Positions 42,602-51,299 of a stretch of 59,493 bases of DNA are shown one piece after another. The position numbers and the translations under genes were made by a program. The notes under the pieces were generated by a model. That model saw nothing but the letters and a program-made list of their open reading frames with translations, was not told the origin of the DNA and did no database searches. The stretch comes from CAYJFX01 sp964370315. GTDB lineage: Bacteria; Spirochaetota; Spirochaetia; Treponematales; Treponemataceae. The stretch lies in NCBI GenBank assembly GCA_964370315.1, contig CAYJIS010000007.1:1-59493 (forward strand), given 5' to 3'. Position 1 is the stretch's first letter; every line of letters starts with the position of its first letter.

Positions 42602-43660
42602 TTAGAGTTTTTGCAAGAGAGGACCAAGGCTTTTTTTATAATCTTCTATTGTGTGTGCTTGCACTATTTCTTTTCTCAGGAAGGCCCCTCCTTCCATTCC
42701 TTTGGTGTAGGCACAAAACCTTTTTCTCATTTCTCTACAAGCTTGTCCTTCTCCTTTATCTTCACATAAAATCAACAATTCCTTAAATCCTGCTTGCAAA
42801 CTTTTTTCTAATAATATATTTTCATAGGAGCCTTTTTCTAACAATTCGCGTGTTTGAGAAAAAATAAAAGGAGCCCCCATTGCACCGCGAGCAAACATTA
42901 CTGCATCGCACGAAGTTTGCTCAAGCATATCTCTGGCAGCTTCGGGCGTAAAAACATCTCCTGACCCAAACACCGGAATGGGATTTTCTTGCCTTTTCAT
43001 TAAATCAACTAAATCTGATAAAACTTGCCAATCAGAAAAACCTTCATACCCTTGCGCTCTTGTTCGAGGATGAATTGTAATGGCCGCTGCACCAGCTTCT
43101 TTTGCTGCCAATGCTGCCTCCTTCCATACGATCGTAGAGGCATCCCAACCAGAGCGTATCTTTACTGTAACAGGAATAGGGTCTAAATAAGAGGTGTCTA
43201 TACTGGGGGCTTGGGATGCTACCTTTGCGACTGAATGAACAATCTTATATAAAACTTCAGGATTTTTCATCAAAGCAGATCCTGCGCCTGTTTTAGTAAT
43301 TTTATTAACAGGACACCCTGAATTGATATCAATTACATTAGGATTTGAACGCGCAAGAACTATAGGAACACTCTGCTCCATTGTTGATGCATCACTCCCA
43401 AAAATTTGAACTGCATAATACTTTTCATTTTCAGCCCGTCGCATTATTTGCTCTGTTTTTCCAGATCCTCGCACGAGGGCTTCAGCTGAAACCATTTCTG
43501 TGTAAGAAAAATTTGCACCACCATCGGTACAGATAGTCCTAAAGGCTCTATCAGAATAACCTGCCACTGGCGCTAGAAACAAATTTCCATCTAGCACCAG
43601 TTCAGTTTTTTTTTCTACAAGAGGACATGATATTGTGACACTATGGTAAAGAGATTTCAT
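42602..43660 (-). CDS. dus: tRNA-dihydrouridine synthase
   Basis: This FMN enzyme reduces uridine to dihydrouridine in tRNA D-loops. The TIM-barrel motifs are LAPVAGYSDRAFR, EMVSAEAL, QIFGSDA, NSGCPVNKITKTGAGSALMKNP (with the catalytic Cys), VKIRSGWD, ITIHPRTRAQGYEG and FGSGDVFTPE. The pattern is closest to DusB. At 352 residues it is slightly long because of an N-terminal extension (MKSLYHSVTISCPLVEKK). It follows the TatD gene in a minus-strand run. Confidence 0.94.
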   Translation of the reverse strand: MKSLYHSVTISCPLVEKKTELVLDGNLFLAPVAGYSDRAFRTICTDGGANFSYTEMVSAEALVRGSGKTEQIMRRAENEKYYAVQIFGSDASTMEQSVPIVLARSNPNVIDINSGCPVNKITKTGAGSALMKNPEVLYKIVHSVAKVASQAPSIDTSYLDPIPVTVKIRSGWDASTIVWKEAALAAKEAGAAAITIHPRTRAQGYEGFSDWQVLSDLVDLMKRQENPIPVFGSGDVFTPEAARDMLEQTSCDAVMFARGAMGAPFIFSQTRELLEKGSYENILLEKSLQAGFKELLILCEDKGEGQACREMRKRFCAYTKGMEGGAFLRKEIVQAHTIEDYKKSLGPLLQKL

Positions 43661-43682
43661 TTTTCAAACCTCTTAGAAAAAC

Positions 43683-44456
43683 CTATGGTTCAAGGCGGAA
43701 AAACTTACAACTATTTTGCCATAGCTGATCAGCTAGTATCTCTACGTCCATATCTAGCATTTCTGCTAAAAACCGTATAGTTGATGGAGTATATGATGGC
43801 ATATTTCTTTTTCCGCGATATTCGGCCGGAACCATAAACGGACTTTCTGACTCTACAAGTATTCGGTCAATTGGAATATTTAAAACAGTATCATGCAAAT
43901 TCCTAGCATTTCTATATGTTAAATTTCCGGCAAAAGAAAAATATACATTTAAATCTAAGGCTTTTTTAGCATACGCCGCATCTTCAGAGTAGCAATGAAG
44001 CACTCCTCCTGCAGAAGGTAGACGTTCCGACAAAATATCAAGCACATCTTTACCAGCCTCCCTGTTATGAATTATAACAGGGACATCCATTCTCTGGGCC
44101 AAATCAAGTTGGTTAATAAAAAGCTCTATCTGTGTTCTCTTGTCACCAAACTTCCTGTAATAATCTAAACCTGTTTCACCCAACGCAATAACATTGGGAA
44201 GCTTTAAACTATCTTCAATTGTTTTTATCCAGTCTCTACCAGGATTCATAACTTCAGACGGAGCGACCCCTACTGCATGGTACACCCCTGTTAGGGATTT
44301 TAAATTAGCATAAACTTGCTCAAAGTCACGCAAGCTATTGCAAATACTTAGGATTCGTGTTACACCTACTTGCTTTGCTTCTTGCACAACTCTTAGCTGC
44401 TCTATGGGGTCATCATAAATAAGCCCAATATGGGCGTGAGTATCAAAAACTTTCAT
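43683..44456 (-). CDS. TatD-family metal-dependent hydrolase
   Basis: An amidohydrolase-fold enzyme of 257 residues. TatD proteins are Mg-dependent 3'-5' exonucleases for single-stranded DNA/RNA. Metal ligands are visible in DTHAHIGL, ALGETGLDYYR, IIHNREAG and VLHCYSED. The last conserved segment usually reads E-T-D-(S/A)-P; here it reads ESESPFMVP, so the Asp ligand is Glu. The ATG at 44456 begins the family homology; the open frame upstream is not supported. A promoter about 100 nt upstream fits. Confidence 0.9.
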   Translation of the reverse strand: MKVFDTHAHIGLIYDDPIEQLRVVQEAKQVGVTRILSICNSLRDFEQVYANLKSLTGVYHAVGVAPSEVMNPGRDWIKTIEDSLKLPNVIALGETGLDYYRKFGDKRTQIELFINQLDLAQRMDVPVIIHNREAGKDVLDILSERLPSAGGVLHCYSEDAAYAKKALDLNVYFSFAGNLTYRNARNLHDTVLNIPIDRILVESESPFMVPAEYRGKRNMPSYTPSTIRFLAEMLDMDVEILADQLWQNSCKFFRLEP

Positions 44457-44553
44457 GGCTAAACATTCCAAAAAAAAGGTAATAAAAGGACAAAAAAGTC
44501 CTCTTGCTAAAACAATTAAACTACTATAAAAAAACAATTGTTTTATATAGATA

Positions 44554-44582
44554 AGAATACCACAGTAATTGCATATCGTCAA
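44554..44582 (-). promoter_or_regulatory. Promoter of the TatD gene
   Basis: On the minus strand TTGACG (44577-44582), a 17-nt spacer and TATTCT (44554-44559), giving a leader of ~90 nt. Confidence 0.55.
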
Positions 44583-44673
44583 CATTATTTTAAGACAAAA
44601 CTGCTGTTTTTCATTATTATACAACCTAATATAACCAATTTTTCTTATTTTTCTGAATTCTGCTTTACTACAT

Positions 44674-44702
44674 TTGACAGATTCTAAACAACATGATATA
44701 AT
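44674..44702 (+). promoter_or_regulatory. Consensus promoter of the M23-bactofilin operon
   Basis: TTGACA (44674-44679), 17-nt spacer, TATAAT (44697-44702): a perfect sigma-70 promoter. It overlaps the in-frame ATG at 44703, so that ATG cannot be in the mRNA leader, which supports the GTG start at 44730. Confidence 0.85.
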
Positions 44703-44729
44703 ATGCCGATACTATCATTGGAGATTTTA

Positions 44730-45749
44730 GTGGCAAGAAAACGAACCTATGAAAAACTTGAAAAAAGTATTACTCATAAAGTTGCAAAAAACTTACTCTT
44801 TATGTTTAAGTCTATGCACAGAGGGTTTAGCAACTTTATCAAGCTATGTGATAGCAAATTAACGATAATGATAGTTCCCCATTCACAAACAAATGTTATA
44901 AATTTTAGAACAAATATTTTTTCACTTGTTTTTGGATTAATAATCGTTGTCGGAATGCTTTTTTCTTTCTTTTACTTCAATAGACAGCACTCGATTTCTA
45001 CAACCGAAATATCGCGTTTACAAGAAGAAAACACAAAAACACTTGCTAGCTTTGATATATTAAAAGATGAAAACAATAGTCTTTTACATGCTGCAGAAAA
45101 ATTCCGCAACACATTAAATGAATCACTTGCTCTAATGGGAATTGAAGTTGCAACTACAAACAGAAGCTCAACAGGAGATAGTGACTTATCTTCTCTGATG
45201 GATAATCAAACCATTGCATCTGGAACTACAAGGGAAATTGCCGAAGTAAAGCAATTAACTTCATATATAGAGAGCAGTATAGAACCCATCGAGCAAATTG
45301 GAGAAGTAATAAAGTCTCAGCAAGCTATTTTTTCCGATACTCCAAATATCTGGCCCTTGAAAGGTGGGGCGGGACGAGCAACACATCAATTTGGACATGC
45401 AATTCATCCAATAACAGGCCAATGGTATATACACACAGGTTTCGACATAGCTACAGGGCGCGTAGGAGACCCTATTGTATCAACTGCAAACGGAAAAGTA
45501 ATTACCAGTACATACAGTGATTCTCTTGGCATTCACGTAGCTATCCAGCATAAATATGGTTATATAACTCGCTATGCACATATGAATGCAAGCTATGTTT
45601 CAATCGGCCAAGAAGTTGAGCAAGGCGAAGTAATCGGAGTTGTAGGCAATACTGGTATTTCAACTGGCCCACACTTACACTATGAAATTTACATAGGATC
45701 GAGCTTGATTGACCCTGCCCGATACGTAAATATCAAGTCTATAAAATAG
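44730..45749 (+). CDS. M23 peptidase (LytM-type peptidoglycan endopeptidase)
   Basis: A basic cytoplasmic N-terminus, one transmembrane helix at about residues 65-85, a coiled-coil stretch (STTEISRLQEENTK) and a C-terminal M23 domain with zinc ligands in HTGFDIATG and GPHLHYE. It should cut peptide cross-links in the periplasm, probably guided by the adjacent bactofilin. The start is GTG at 44730: GGAG lies 6 nt upstream and the promoter excludes the earlier ATG at 44703. The gene is the first of M23, bactofilin, yaaR and ricT. Confidence 0.92.
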   Translation: MARKRTYEKLEKSITHKVAKNLLFMFKSMHRGFSNFIKLCDSKLTIMIVPHSQTNVINFRTNIFSLVFGLIIVVGMLFSFFYFNRQHSISTTEISRLQEENTKTLASFDILKDENNSLLHAAEKFRNTLNESLALMGIEVATTNRSSTGDSDLSSLMDNQTIASGTTREIAEVKQLTSYIESSIEPIEQIGEVIKSQQAIFSDTPNIWPLKGGAGRATHQFGHAIHPITGQWYIHTGFDIATGRVGDPIVSTANGKVITSTYSDSLGIHVAIQHKYGYITRYAHMNASYVSIGQEVEQGEVIGVVGNTGISTGPHLHYEIYIGSSLIDPARYVNIKSIK

Positions 45750-45766
45750 TTAATTGAGAGAACACA

Positions 45767-46195
45767 ATGGCTATGCAAAATGACGATGTTTCAATTAATA
45801 CATTAATAGGTCCCAGCTCATTTATCAAAGGAAACTTAAAAGTTAAAGGTTTCATGCGCTTTGATGGTGATATTGATGGAGACTTAGAAACCACAGGCCG
45901 ACTTATTATTGGCGAACAGGCAAGAATTCGAGGAAACATTTCTGCCTCTTCTGCAGTAATACACGGAATAATCGAAGGTGATGTTGTAGCTCCTGAAGGA
46001 GTCCGGCTTTTTTCTACTGCAATGGTAATAGGCGACATTGTGACAAAAAAAATATCTGTTGAAGAAAAGGTTTTTATCCAAGGGCAATGCATTGTTTTTG
46101 AAAATGAAGATATCTTTGAAAGTTCAAAACGACTATGGCAAGATGAAAAGGCAATTCGCAAAAAAGCCTTTATGGTCAGCAAGGGAACATATTAA
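45767..46195 (+). CDS. Bactofilin
   Basis: This 142-residue protein has the beta-helix core of bactofilins, polymer-forming cytoskeletal proteins on the inner face of the membrane: TLIGPSSFIKGNLKVKGFMRFDGDIDG, GRLIIGEQARIRGNI, AVIHGIIEGDV. A C-terminal tail is helical and charged. Bactofilin beside an M23 endopeptidase is a recurring pair that controls cell curvature or shape in other bacteria. The stop overlaps the start of the next gene (TAATG). Confidence 0.94.
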   Translation: MAMQNDDVSINTLIGPSSFIKGNLKVKGFMRFDGDIDGDLETTGRLIIGEQARIRGNISASSAVIHGIIEGDVVAPEGVRLFSTAMVIGDIVTKKISVEEKVFIQGQCIVFENEDIFESSKRLWQDEKAIRKKAFMVSKGTY

Positions 46196-46713
46196 TGGCT
46201 GTAGTAGACCCCTTAGGGATTGCTCATACATTTTCTCACACTGGTGAAATCACCAAAAAAAAAGACCAGAAATCTAATAATACACGAATAAAATCGAAAT
46301 CCTTTTCATCAATAATGGAAACAGCACAGCAAGAGCAAGAAAGTGGGTTTATTGACAACACACAATTACCACAAGAGATTATCGGCAAAGATTTTGATGA
46401 AACATTACAGTATCTTGTTGATTCAGTTTATGAAGCGGGAGACCGCCTAAAAAAAAATCCTTATACAGATGAATTTAAAGAGTATAAAAAAAGCTTATCT
46501 ACTTTTTTGAGTTTTGTTGTTAAGAATACATATGAAATCGAAACACACCAAAGAAGAAAAGGCAAAACAAAAATTGTATATACGCTTGTTACTGTAGTAA
46601 ACAGCAAACTAGATAATCTTGCAAACGATATATTGTATAACCAAAGCGAACAGCTTAAAATTTTAGCAAAAATAGAAGAAATAAACGGCATATTAGTCGA
46701 CTTTTTTTCATAG
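46195..46713 (+). CDS. YaaR family (DUF327) protein
   Basis: A helical, soluble protein of 172 residues. The conserved part runs from DFDETLQYLVDSVYEAGDRLKKNP to TYEIETHQRRKGKTKIVYTLV and LDNLANDILYNQSEQLKILAKIEEINGILVDFFS. DUF327 proteins are found next to ricT in Firmicutes and spirochaetes, and their biochemical role is not known. Here it lies between bactofilin and ricT, conserving that neighbourhood. The N-terminal ~45 residues are low-complexity. Confidence 0.88.
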   Translation: MAVVDPLGIAHTFSHTGEITKKKDQKSNNTRIKSKSFSSIMETAQQEQESGFIDNTQLPQEIIGKDFDETLQYLVDSVYEAGDRLKKNPYTDEFKEYKKSLSTFLSFVVKNTYEIETHQRRKGKTKIVYTLVTVVNSKLDNLANDILYNQSEQLKILAKIEEINGILVDFFS

Positions 46714-46734
46714 AGATAAACAATTGGAGGACAC

Positions 46735-47673
46735 ATGAGCGATATTATTACTGGAAATATAGATGATTTAAACACTGACCTTTCTGCCCTTGAAGATGAA
46801 GGGTTTTATGACACAGGGCATGATGAAGACAAAAACTATGTTTTTCCAAGCCCACTTTATAGATTAAAGCTTGACTATTCTTCCGAGAGTTTATATGCAA
46901 CTTCGCCAGCAGCAATCAAGATAGAAAATGGGGATTTTGTCATTGTCCAAACTCGATATGGCAAAGATATGGCATTAGTACTTGGTAAATCAGTAAAACC
47001 AATAGGCATACAACCATCAGATGTTGTTGAAATAGAAAGAAAAGCGATTAAAGAAGATATCAAACGTGCAAATGACTTAAAACTAAAAGAAAAAGATGCA
47101 TTAAAAACATTCAAAGAAAAAGTAAGCAGTCGAAAACTAGAAATGAAAACTATCGGAGTTCATTTTTTATTAGAAGAACAAAAAGTTGTATTCTTTTTTA
47201 GCGCTGATAATAGAGTAGATTTTCGAGAGCTGGTCAAAGATTTAGTGAGCATTTTTAAAATGAGAATTGAATTGCGCCAAATAGGTGTTAGAGATGAGTC
47301 AAGAATCATTGGTGGCTTAGGAGTTTGCGGAAGATCTTTTTGCTGTAATTCTGTTTCTGATAGGCTACGTCCAGTTTCAATTAAAATGGCAAAAAACCAA
47401 AACCTTTCTCTAAATTCTGTAAAAATCTCAGGGCAATGTGGCCGCCTTTTATGCTGTCTATCATATGAATCAGACTGGTATAATGAAGCTCGTAAAAGCA
47501 TGCCATCAGAAGGCATACGACTTTTTTATGAGGGAACAAGCTTCCACATAAGTGAAACAAATCAAGTTAAAGGCACTGTTAAAATGACTGGAGAAGATGG
47601 AAGAATACTCGAAATGAGCGCTTCTGACTTTTTCCAAGATGGAAACAAGTGGAAAATAAAAAAAAATCGTTAG
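46735..47673 (+). CDS. ricT: PSP1-domain protein RicT
   Basis: The PSP1 C-terminal domain is complete, with the characteristic Cys pairs GGLGVCGRSFCC and KISGQCGRLLCCLSYE that bind Fe-S clusters in the RicAFT (YlbF/YmcA/YaaT) complex. In Bacillus this complex promotes mRNA processing by RNase Y and affects development. RicA and RicF are not in the window. The first ~55 residues (acidic, DDLNTDLSALEDEGFYDTGHDED) are an extension. It is the last gene of the M23 operon. A weak hairpin follows the stop. Confidence 0.92.
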   Translation: MSDIITGNIDDLNTDLSALEDEGFYDTGHDEDKNYVFPSPLYRLKLDYSSESLYATSPAAIKIENGDFVIVQTRYGKDMALVLGKSVKPIGIQPSDVVEIERKAIKEDIKRANDLKLKEKDALKTFKEKVSSRKLEMKTIGVHFLLEEQKVVFFFSADNRVDFRELVKDLVSIFKMRIELRQIGVRDESRIIGGLGVCGRSFCCNSVSDRLRPVSIKMAKNQNLSLNSVKISGQCGRLLCCLSYESDWYNEARKSMPSEGIRLFYEGTSFHISETNQVKGTVKMTGEDGRILEMSASDFFQDGNKWKIKKNR

Positions 47674-47740
47674 TCTAAAGATAAAGTATATGCTTTATCT
47701 CTGTGACCATCACTTACAATAGATGTTAAAAACTTCCCTC

Positions 47741-47770
47741 TTGACATATATCGATATTTTTTTATATAAT
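47741..47770 (+). promoter_or_regulatory. Promoter of the hydrogenase operon
   Basis: TTGACA (47741-47746), 18-nt spacer, TATAAT (47765-47770), then GGAG 9 nt before the first ATG. Both hexamers are consensus, so the operon should be well expressed unless repressed. Confidence 0.8.
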
Positions 47771-47789
47771 AAAACAGGAGACAAAACAC

Positions 47790-48044
47790 ATGACGATTAC
47801 AGTTTGCATGGGAAGTTCGTGCTTTAGTCGAGGAAATGCTTCAAACGCACAAGAGTTAGAGCGCCTTGTTGGAATTATGGGCATAGCGAACAAGGTAGTT
47901 ATAAAAGGCTGTCTATGTGAAGGCCAGTGCAAAAAGGGCCCTACACTACGAGTAAATGATACTGTGTATTCTGGAGTTACTCCAGATAGTCTTGAGGATA
48001 TACTACAACATGAGCTGTCCCTTGAGGAAGGAGAACGCTCATGA
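47790..48044 (+). CDS. Thioredoxin-like [2Fe-2S] ferredoxin
   Basis: This 84-residue protein has the NuoE-C-terminal fold and Cys pattern: CMGSSCFSRGN near the N-terminus and KGCLCEGQCKKGP in the middle, four ligands for a [2Fe-2S] cluster. Such small subunits donate or accept electrons for [FeFe]-hydrogenases and NADH-dependent enzymes. The last 4 bases overlap the next start, so it is coupled with the sensory hydrogenase. A second copy of the same type is at 51048-51299. Confidence 0.9.
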   Translation: MTITVCMGSSCFSRGNASNAQELERLVGIMGIANKVVIKGCLCEGQCKKGPTLRVNDTVYSGVTPDSLEDILQHELSLEEGERS

Positions 48045-49789
48045 ATCAACTTTTACCAGTTTACACAGAACCAACAGAATGTCAGGACTGTTATAAGTGC
48101 GTTCGTCAATGCCCCGTAAAAGCTATTAAAGTTGAACAAGGGCATGCAATGATTATGGGAGACTTATGTATTATTTGTGGCCGATGTGTTATAAATTGTC
48201 CTTCCCATGCAAAAAGAATGCGCGATGATCTCCCAAAGGCACGTCAGTTTTTATCATTAAAAGAAAAAGTAATTGTTTCCCTTGCACCATCATTTGTTTC
48301 TGATTTCCCTGAATATAGTCCTCAACAAATGATTTGGGGATTAAAAAAACTAGGATTTACAGGCGTATCTGAAACGGCAATTGGAGCCGATTTAGTTTCT
48401 GCACAAATAACAAAAGATATCCAAAAAACTCTGGATGGGCAAAGTGACCAGCACCTATTCCTTTCATCTGCATGCCCAACGACAGTTGAGTATATAAAGC
48501 ATGTGATGCCTGATTTAGTACCATATATAACTGATCGCTCATCGCCACTACTTACACATGCAAGGTTCTTAAAAGAACAGTATGGTGAAAACACCGCTGT
48601 GGTTTTTATCGGCCCTTGTATGTCAAAAAAAAGAGAAGCAGATGTATTTCCAGAAATAGATATAAGTCTAACTTTTTCCGACTTACGCCAGTGGTTTTCA
48701 ACTGAGGGAGTAGATCCACTACAAATGCCTGAAGAATCAACTGAAAATGATTTCATACCTTTTCGAGCAGCAAAAGGATCTCTCTATCCAATTGATGGGG
48801 GAATGATAGCGTCAATGAAACGCTACCATTCTCTCGACGGTGTAAGAGCAATGGCCGTAACTGGAGTTGATGAGTTTGCTGCAACATTAGCTGGATTACA
48901 CAAAGAAAAGTTAAGTGAGCCTCTTTTTATTGAAATGCTTGCATGCCCTGGTGGTTGTATAAATGGTCCTGCATGCACTCTGAAACGCTCAACAGCGATT
49001 AAACGGGTAAACTTAGTAGATTACACTCAAAGTGCACCAGAAAGACTTAGTGAAGAAGTTATACGAGCTTCCCCAGATCTCAGCGGCACAGTCCCTGTTG
49101 AATATCAGGCACCAAGCACTATAGGTGAAGAGAAAATACAAACAGCATTACGTTCTGTTGGGAAATATACAAAATCTGATGAATTAAATTGTGCGAGTTG
49201 TGGCTATGATACATGCAGAGATTTTGTGCAAGCAATGATAGAAAACCGAGCCGAAAAAACCATGTGTGTTTCTTATATGAAAAAACTCGCACAAAAAAAA
49301 GCGAATGGTCTTGTTCAAGCAATCCCCAGCGGCGTAGTTATTGTAAATAAAAAACTACACATCCTCGAATGCAATCCAAATTTTGCTAAATTAATGGGCA
49401 ATGATGTTGCAGAAATGTATGACGCTAAACCAGGCCTAGAAGGTGCGGATTTAACTCGTATTACGGATTTTTATCGCTTTTTCTCAGATGTATTAGCAAA
49501 AAATGGACCTGACGTTATAGATAGAGAGGTGCGGTATGGAAAAAAAATATTCCATATTTCTGTTTTCTCCATTGAAAAAGAAGAAGTAGCCGGTGGTGTT
49601 ATTGAAGATATTACCGCCCCTCAAATACAAAAAAACCGCATCGTAAACCAAGCAAAAAAGGTTATAAACAAAAACTTATCTGTCGTGCAAAAAATTGCAT
49701 TTTTACTTGGAGAAAATGCTGCTGAAACAGAGTCGATGCTTAATTCAATAATAGAATCTTTTTCTGAGTCAGAGGATGATGAATCATGA
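48041..49789 (+). CDS. hydS: Putative sensory [FeFe]-hydrogenase with PAS domain (HydS type)
   Basis: Two [4Fe-4S] motifs (CQDCYKCVRQCP and CIICGRCVINCP) precede an H-cluster domain. The three H-cluster loops are SSACP (142-146), GPCMSKKRE (Cys193) and ACPGGCINGP (Cys302, 306). The first usually reads TSCCP; the outer Cys, the proton shuttle, is Ala144. A further Fe-S motif (Cys384, 387, 392 and 409) and a PAS domain (about 420-535) follow, with a helical tail. This is the layout of putative H2-sensing hydrogenases (groups C/D), which turn over slowly. It starts in overlap with the ferredoxin gene and ends in overlap with a phosphatase gene. Confidence 0.93.
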   Translation: MNQLLPVYTEPTECQDCYKCVRQCPVKAIKVEQGHAMIMGDLCIICGRCVINCPSHAKRMRDDLPKARQFLSLKEKVIVSLAPSFVSDFPEYSPQQMIWGLKKLGFTGVSETAIGADLVSAQITKDIQKTLDGQSDQHLFLSSACPTTVEYIKHVMPDLVPYITDRSSPLLTHARFLKEQYGENTAVVFIGPCMSKKREADVFPEIDISLTFSDLRQWFSTEGVDPLQMPEESTENDFIPFRAAKGSLYPIDGGMIASMKRYHSLDGVRAMAVTGVDEFAATLAGLHKEKLSEPLFIEMLACPGGCINGPACTLKRSTAIKRVNLVDYTQSAPERLSEEVIRASPDLSGTVPVEYQAPSTIGEEKIQTALRSVGKYTKSDELNCASCGYDTCRDFVQAMIENRAEKTMCVSYMKKLAQKKANGLVQAIPSGVVIVNKKLHILECNPNFAKLMGNDVAEMYDAKPGLEGADLTRITDFYRFFSDVLAKNGPDVIDREVRYGKKIFHISVFSIEKEEVAGGVIEDITAPQIQKNRIVNQAKKVINKNLSVVQKIAFLLGENAAETESMLNSIIESFSESEDDES

Positions 49790-51021
49790 GTGATGTATCA
49801 CAAGTAGAGGTCACTCAAGATGTAACGAGCGAAACATTTATAGAAGTAGGCCATCACCAAGTATGTAAGTTTAACAATATTGCTGAAGGCGATGTTTTTT
49901 TATCACAAAAAAATTCTTCTGACGGAAGAGTTTTCACAGCACTTTCAGATGGGCTGGGCTCAGGCATTAAAGCTGGTGTTCTTGCTACCCTTACTGCAAC
50001 TATGGCAACGAGGTTTCTCTCTTCCGATATCCCAATGAAAAGAGCGGCAGAAATTATCATGAACACTTTACCAGTATGCAAAGAACGAGGAATAAGCTAT
50101 GCGACATTTACGCTTGTTGATATAGAACCAAGTGCGCGTGTTCGTATTATGGAGTATGACAACCCCCCGTACCTACTCATTCGTCAACAAACAATTGTAG
50201 AACCGATAAAAGAAATAAGCACAATAGAAAGAAAAAAGAAATCTACTGCCCCAAGAATAGAAGCAGTTCTACAGTACTCACGCTACGATGCAAGCCCAGG
50301 TGATAGATTAATTTTCTTCTCAGATGGAGTAACACAGTCAGGAATGGGTACACCGTTTTTACCTTTTGGCTGGGGTAGTGCAAGCGTACAAGATTTTATA
50401 CTTGAAACAGTAATTACCCAACCAGAAATAAGCGCACGAGATTTAGCTCGGACAGTAGTTCAAAAAGCGGTTTATTTCGATGGGTATAAACCTAAAGATG
50501 ATATTTCTTGTGGTGTAATTTACTTTAGAAAACCTAGAGATATGTTAGTTTTTACTGGCCCTCCAATTAATAAAGAGCGAGATACTGAGGTAGCCCAACG
50601 CTTTGAATCTTTTAAGGGAACTAAAATAGTTTGTGGAGGAACTAGTGCAAATATAATTTCCAGGGAATTGAATAAAAGTATAAGTGTATCACTAAAAAAT
50701 CTTGACCCCAAAATACCCCCTTCTTCTAAAATGGATGGGGTAGATTTAGTTACAGAAGGAATTATAACTATGGGTGCAGTAGCACTTATCCTTGAAAATG
50801 GAGCTAAAGTCGATACAGAGAAACAGAACCCAGCTACTAAAATAGTTGAATTTTTTCTTAATTCCGATAGAATCCACTTTTTTGTTGGAACAAAAATAAA
50901 TGAAGCACACCAAGACCCAAATATGCCTGTAGAATTAGAAATACGGCGAAATATCATTAAAAAGGTTGCAAGTTTGCTAACCGAAAAATATTTAAAGGCA
51001 GTTACAATCGACTACTTTTAA
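49786..51021 (+). CDS. PP2C/SpoIIE-type phosphatase of the hydrogenase operon
   Basis: The N-terminal ~255 residues are a PP2C-like Ser/Thr phosphatase of the SpoIIE kind, with metal-binding Asp residues in ALSDGLGSG, FFSDGVT and KDDISCGV. A C-terminal ~150-residue domain (CGGTSANIISRELNK onward) is unfamiliar and typical for these hydrogenase-linked phosphatases. The start overlaps hydS by 4 nt. The phosphatase is the likely output of the hydrogen sensor: hydS may gate it through the PAS domain and phosphatase activity may then control a regulator. The target is unknown. Confidence 0.9.
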   Translation: MSDVSQVEVTQDVTSETFIEVGHHQVCKFNNIAEGDVFLSQKNSSDGRVFTALSDGLGSGIKAGVLATLTATMATRFLSSDIPMKRAAEIIMNTLPVCKERGISYATFTLVDIEPSARVRIMEYDNPPYLLIRQQTIVEPIKEISTIERKKKSTAPRIEAVLQYSRYDASPGDRLIFFSDGVTQSGMGTPFLPFGWGSASVQDFILETVITQPEISARDLARTVVQKAVYFDGYKPKDDISCGVIYFRKPRDMLVFTGPPINKERDTEVAQRFESFKGTKIVCGGTSANIISRELNKSISVSLKNLDPKIPPSSKMDGVDLVTEGIITMGAVALILENGAKVDTEKQNPATKIVEFFLNSDRIHFFVGTKINEAHQDPNMPVELEIRRNIIKKVASLLTEKYLKAVTIDYF

Positions 51022-51047
51022 ATAGTACTACATAACTTGGAGATTTT

Positions 51048-51299
51048 ATGAAAAAAATTACAGTATCAATCTGCACAGGTACAACCTGCTTTGTGATGGG
51101 AGCCTCAGAACTCCTTTTATTAGAAGAAGAACTACCACAAGAATTACTTGAAAAAGTATCGATTGAAGGTGTTACCTGTTTAGAACTTTGTAAAGGAGGG
51201 GCGAATTCAAAGGCTCCATACGTATTAATTGATGGTGAAATACATGAAGAGGCCACAATACAAAGCGTTATTGAAAAAATAAAGGAAAAAGTATGTTAA
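51048..51299 (+). CDS. Second thioredoxin-like [2Fe-2S] ferredoxin
   Basis: This 83-residue protein has the same NuoE-like Cys pattern as the first gene of the operon: CTGTTCFVMGA and GVTCLELCKGG. It starts 26 nt after the phosphatase gene with a GGAG site, and its end overlaps the catalytic hydrogenase by 7 nt. It should be the electron-transfer partner of that hydrogenase, while the first ferredoxin may serve the sensor. Confidence 0.9.
   Translation: MKKITVSICTGTTCFVMGASELLLLEEELPQELLEKVSIEGVTCLELCKGGANSKAPYVLIDGEIHEEATIQSVIEKIKEKVC

Noticed and set aside
47679..47700. Hairpin AGATAAAG/CTTTATCT after ricT as a terminator
   Set aside because: Eight mostly A-T pairs and no T-run; too weak to list as a supported terminator.
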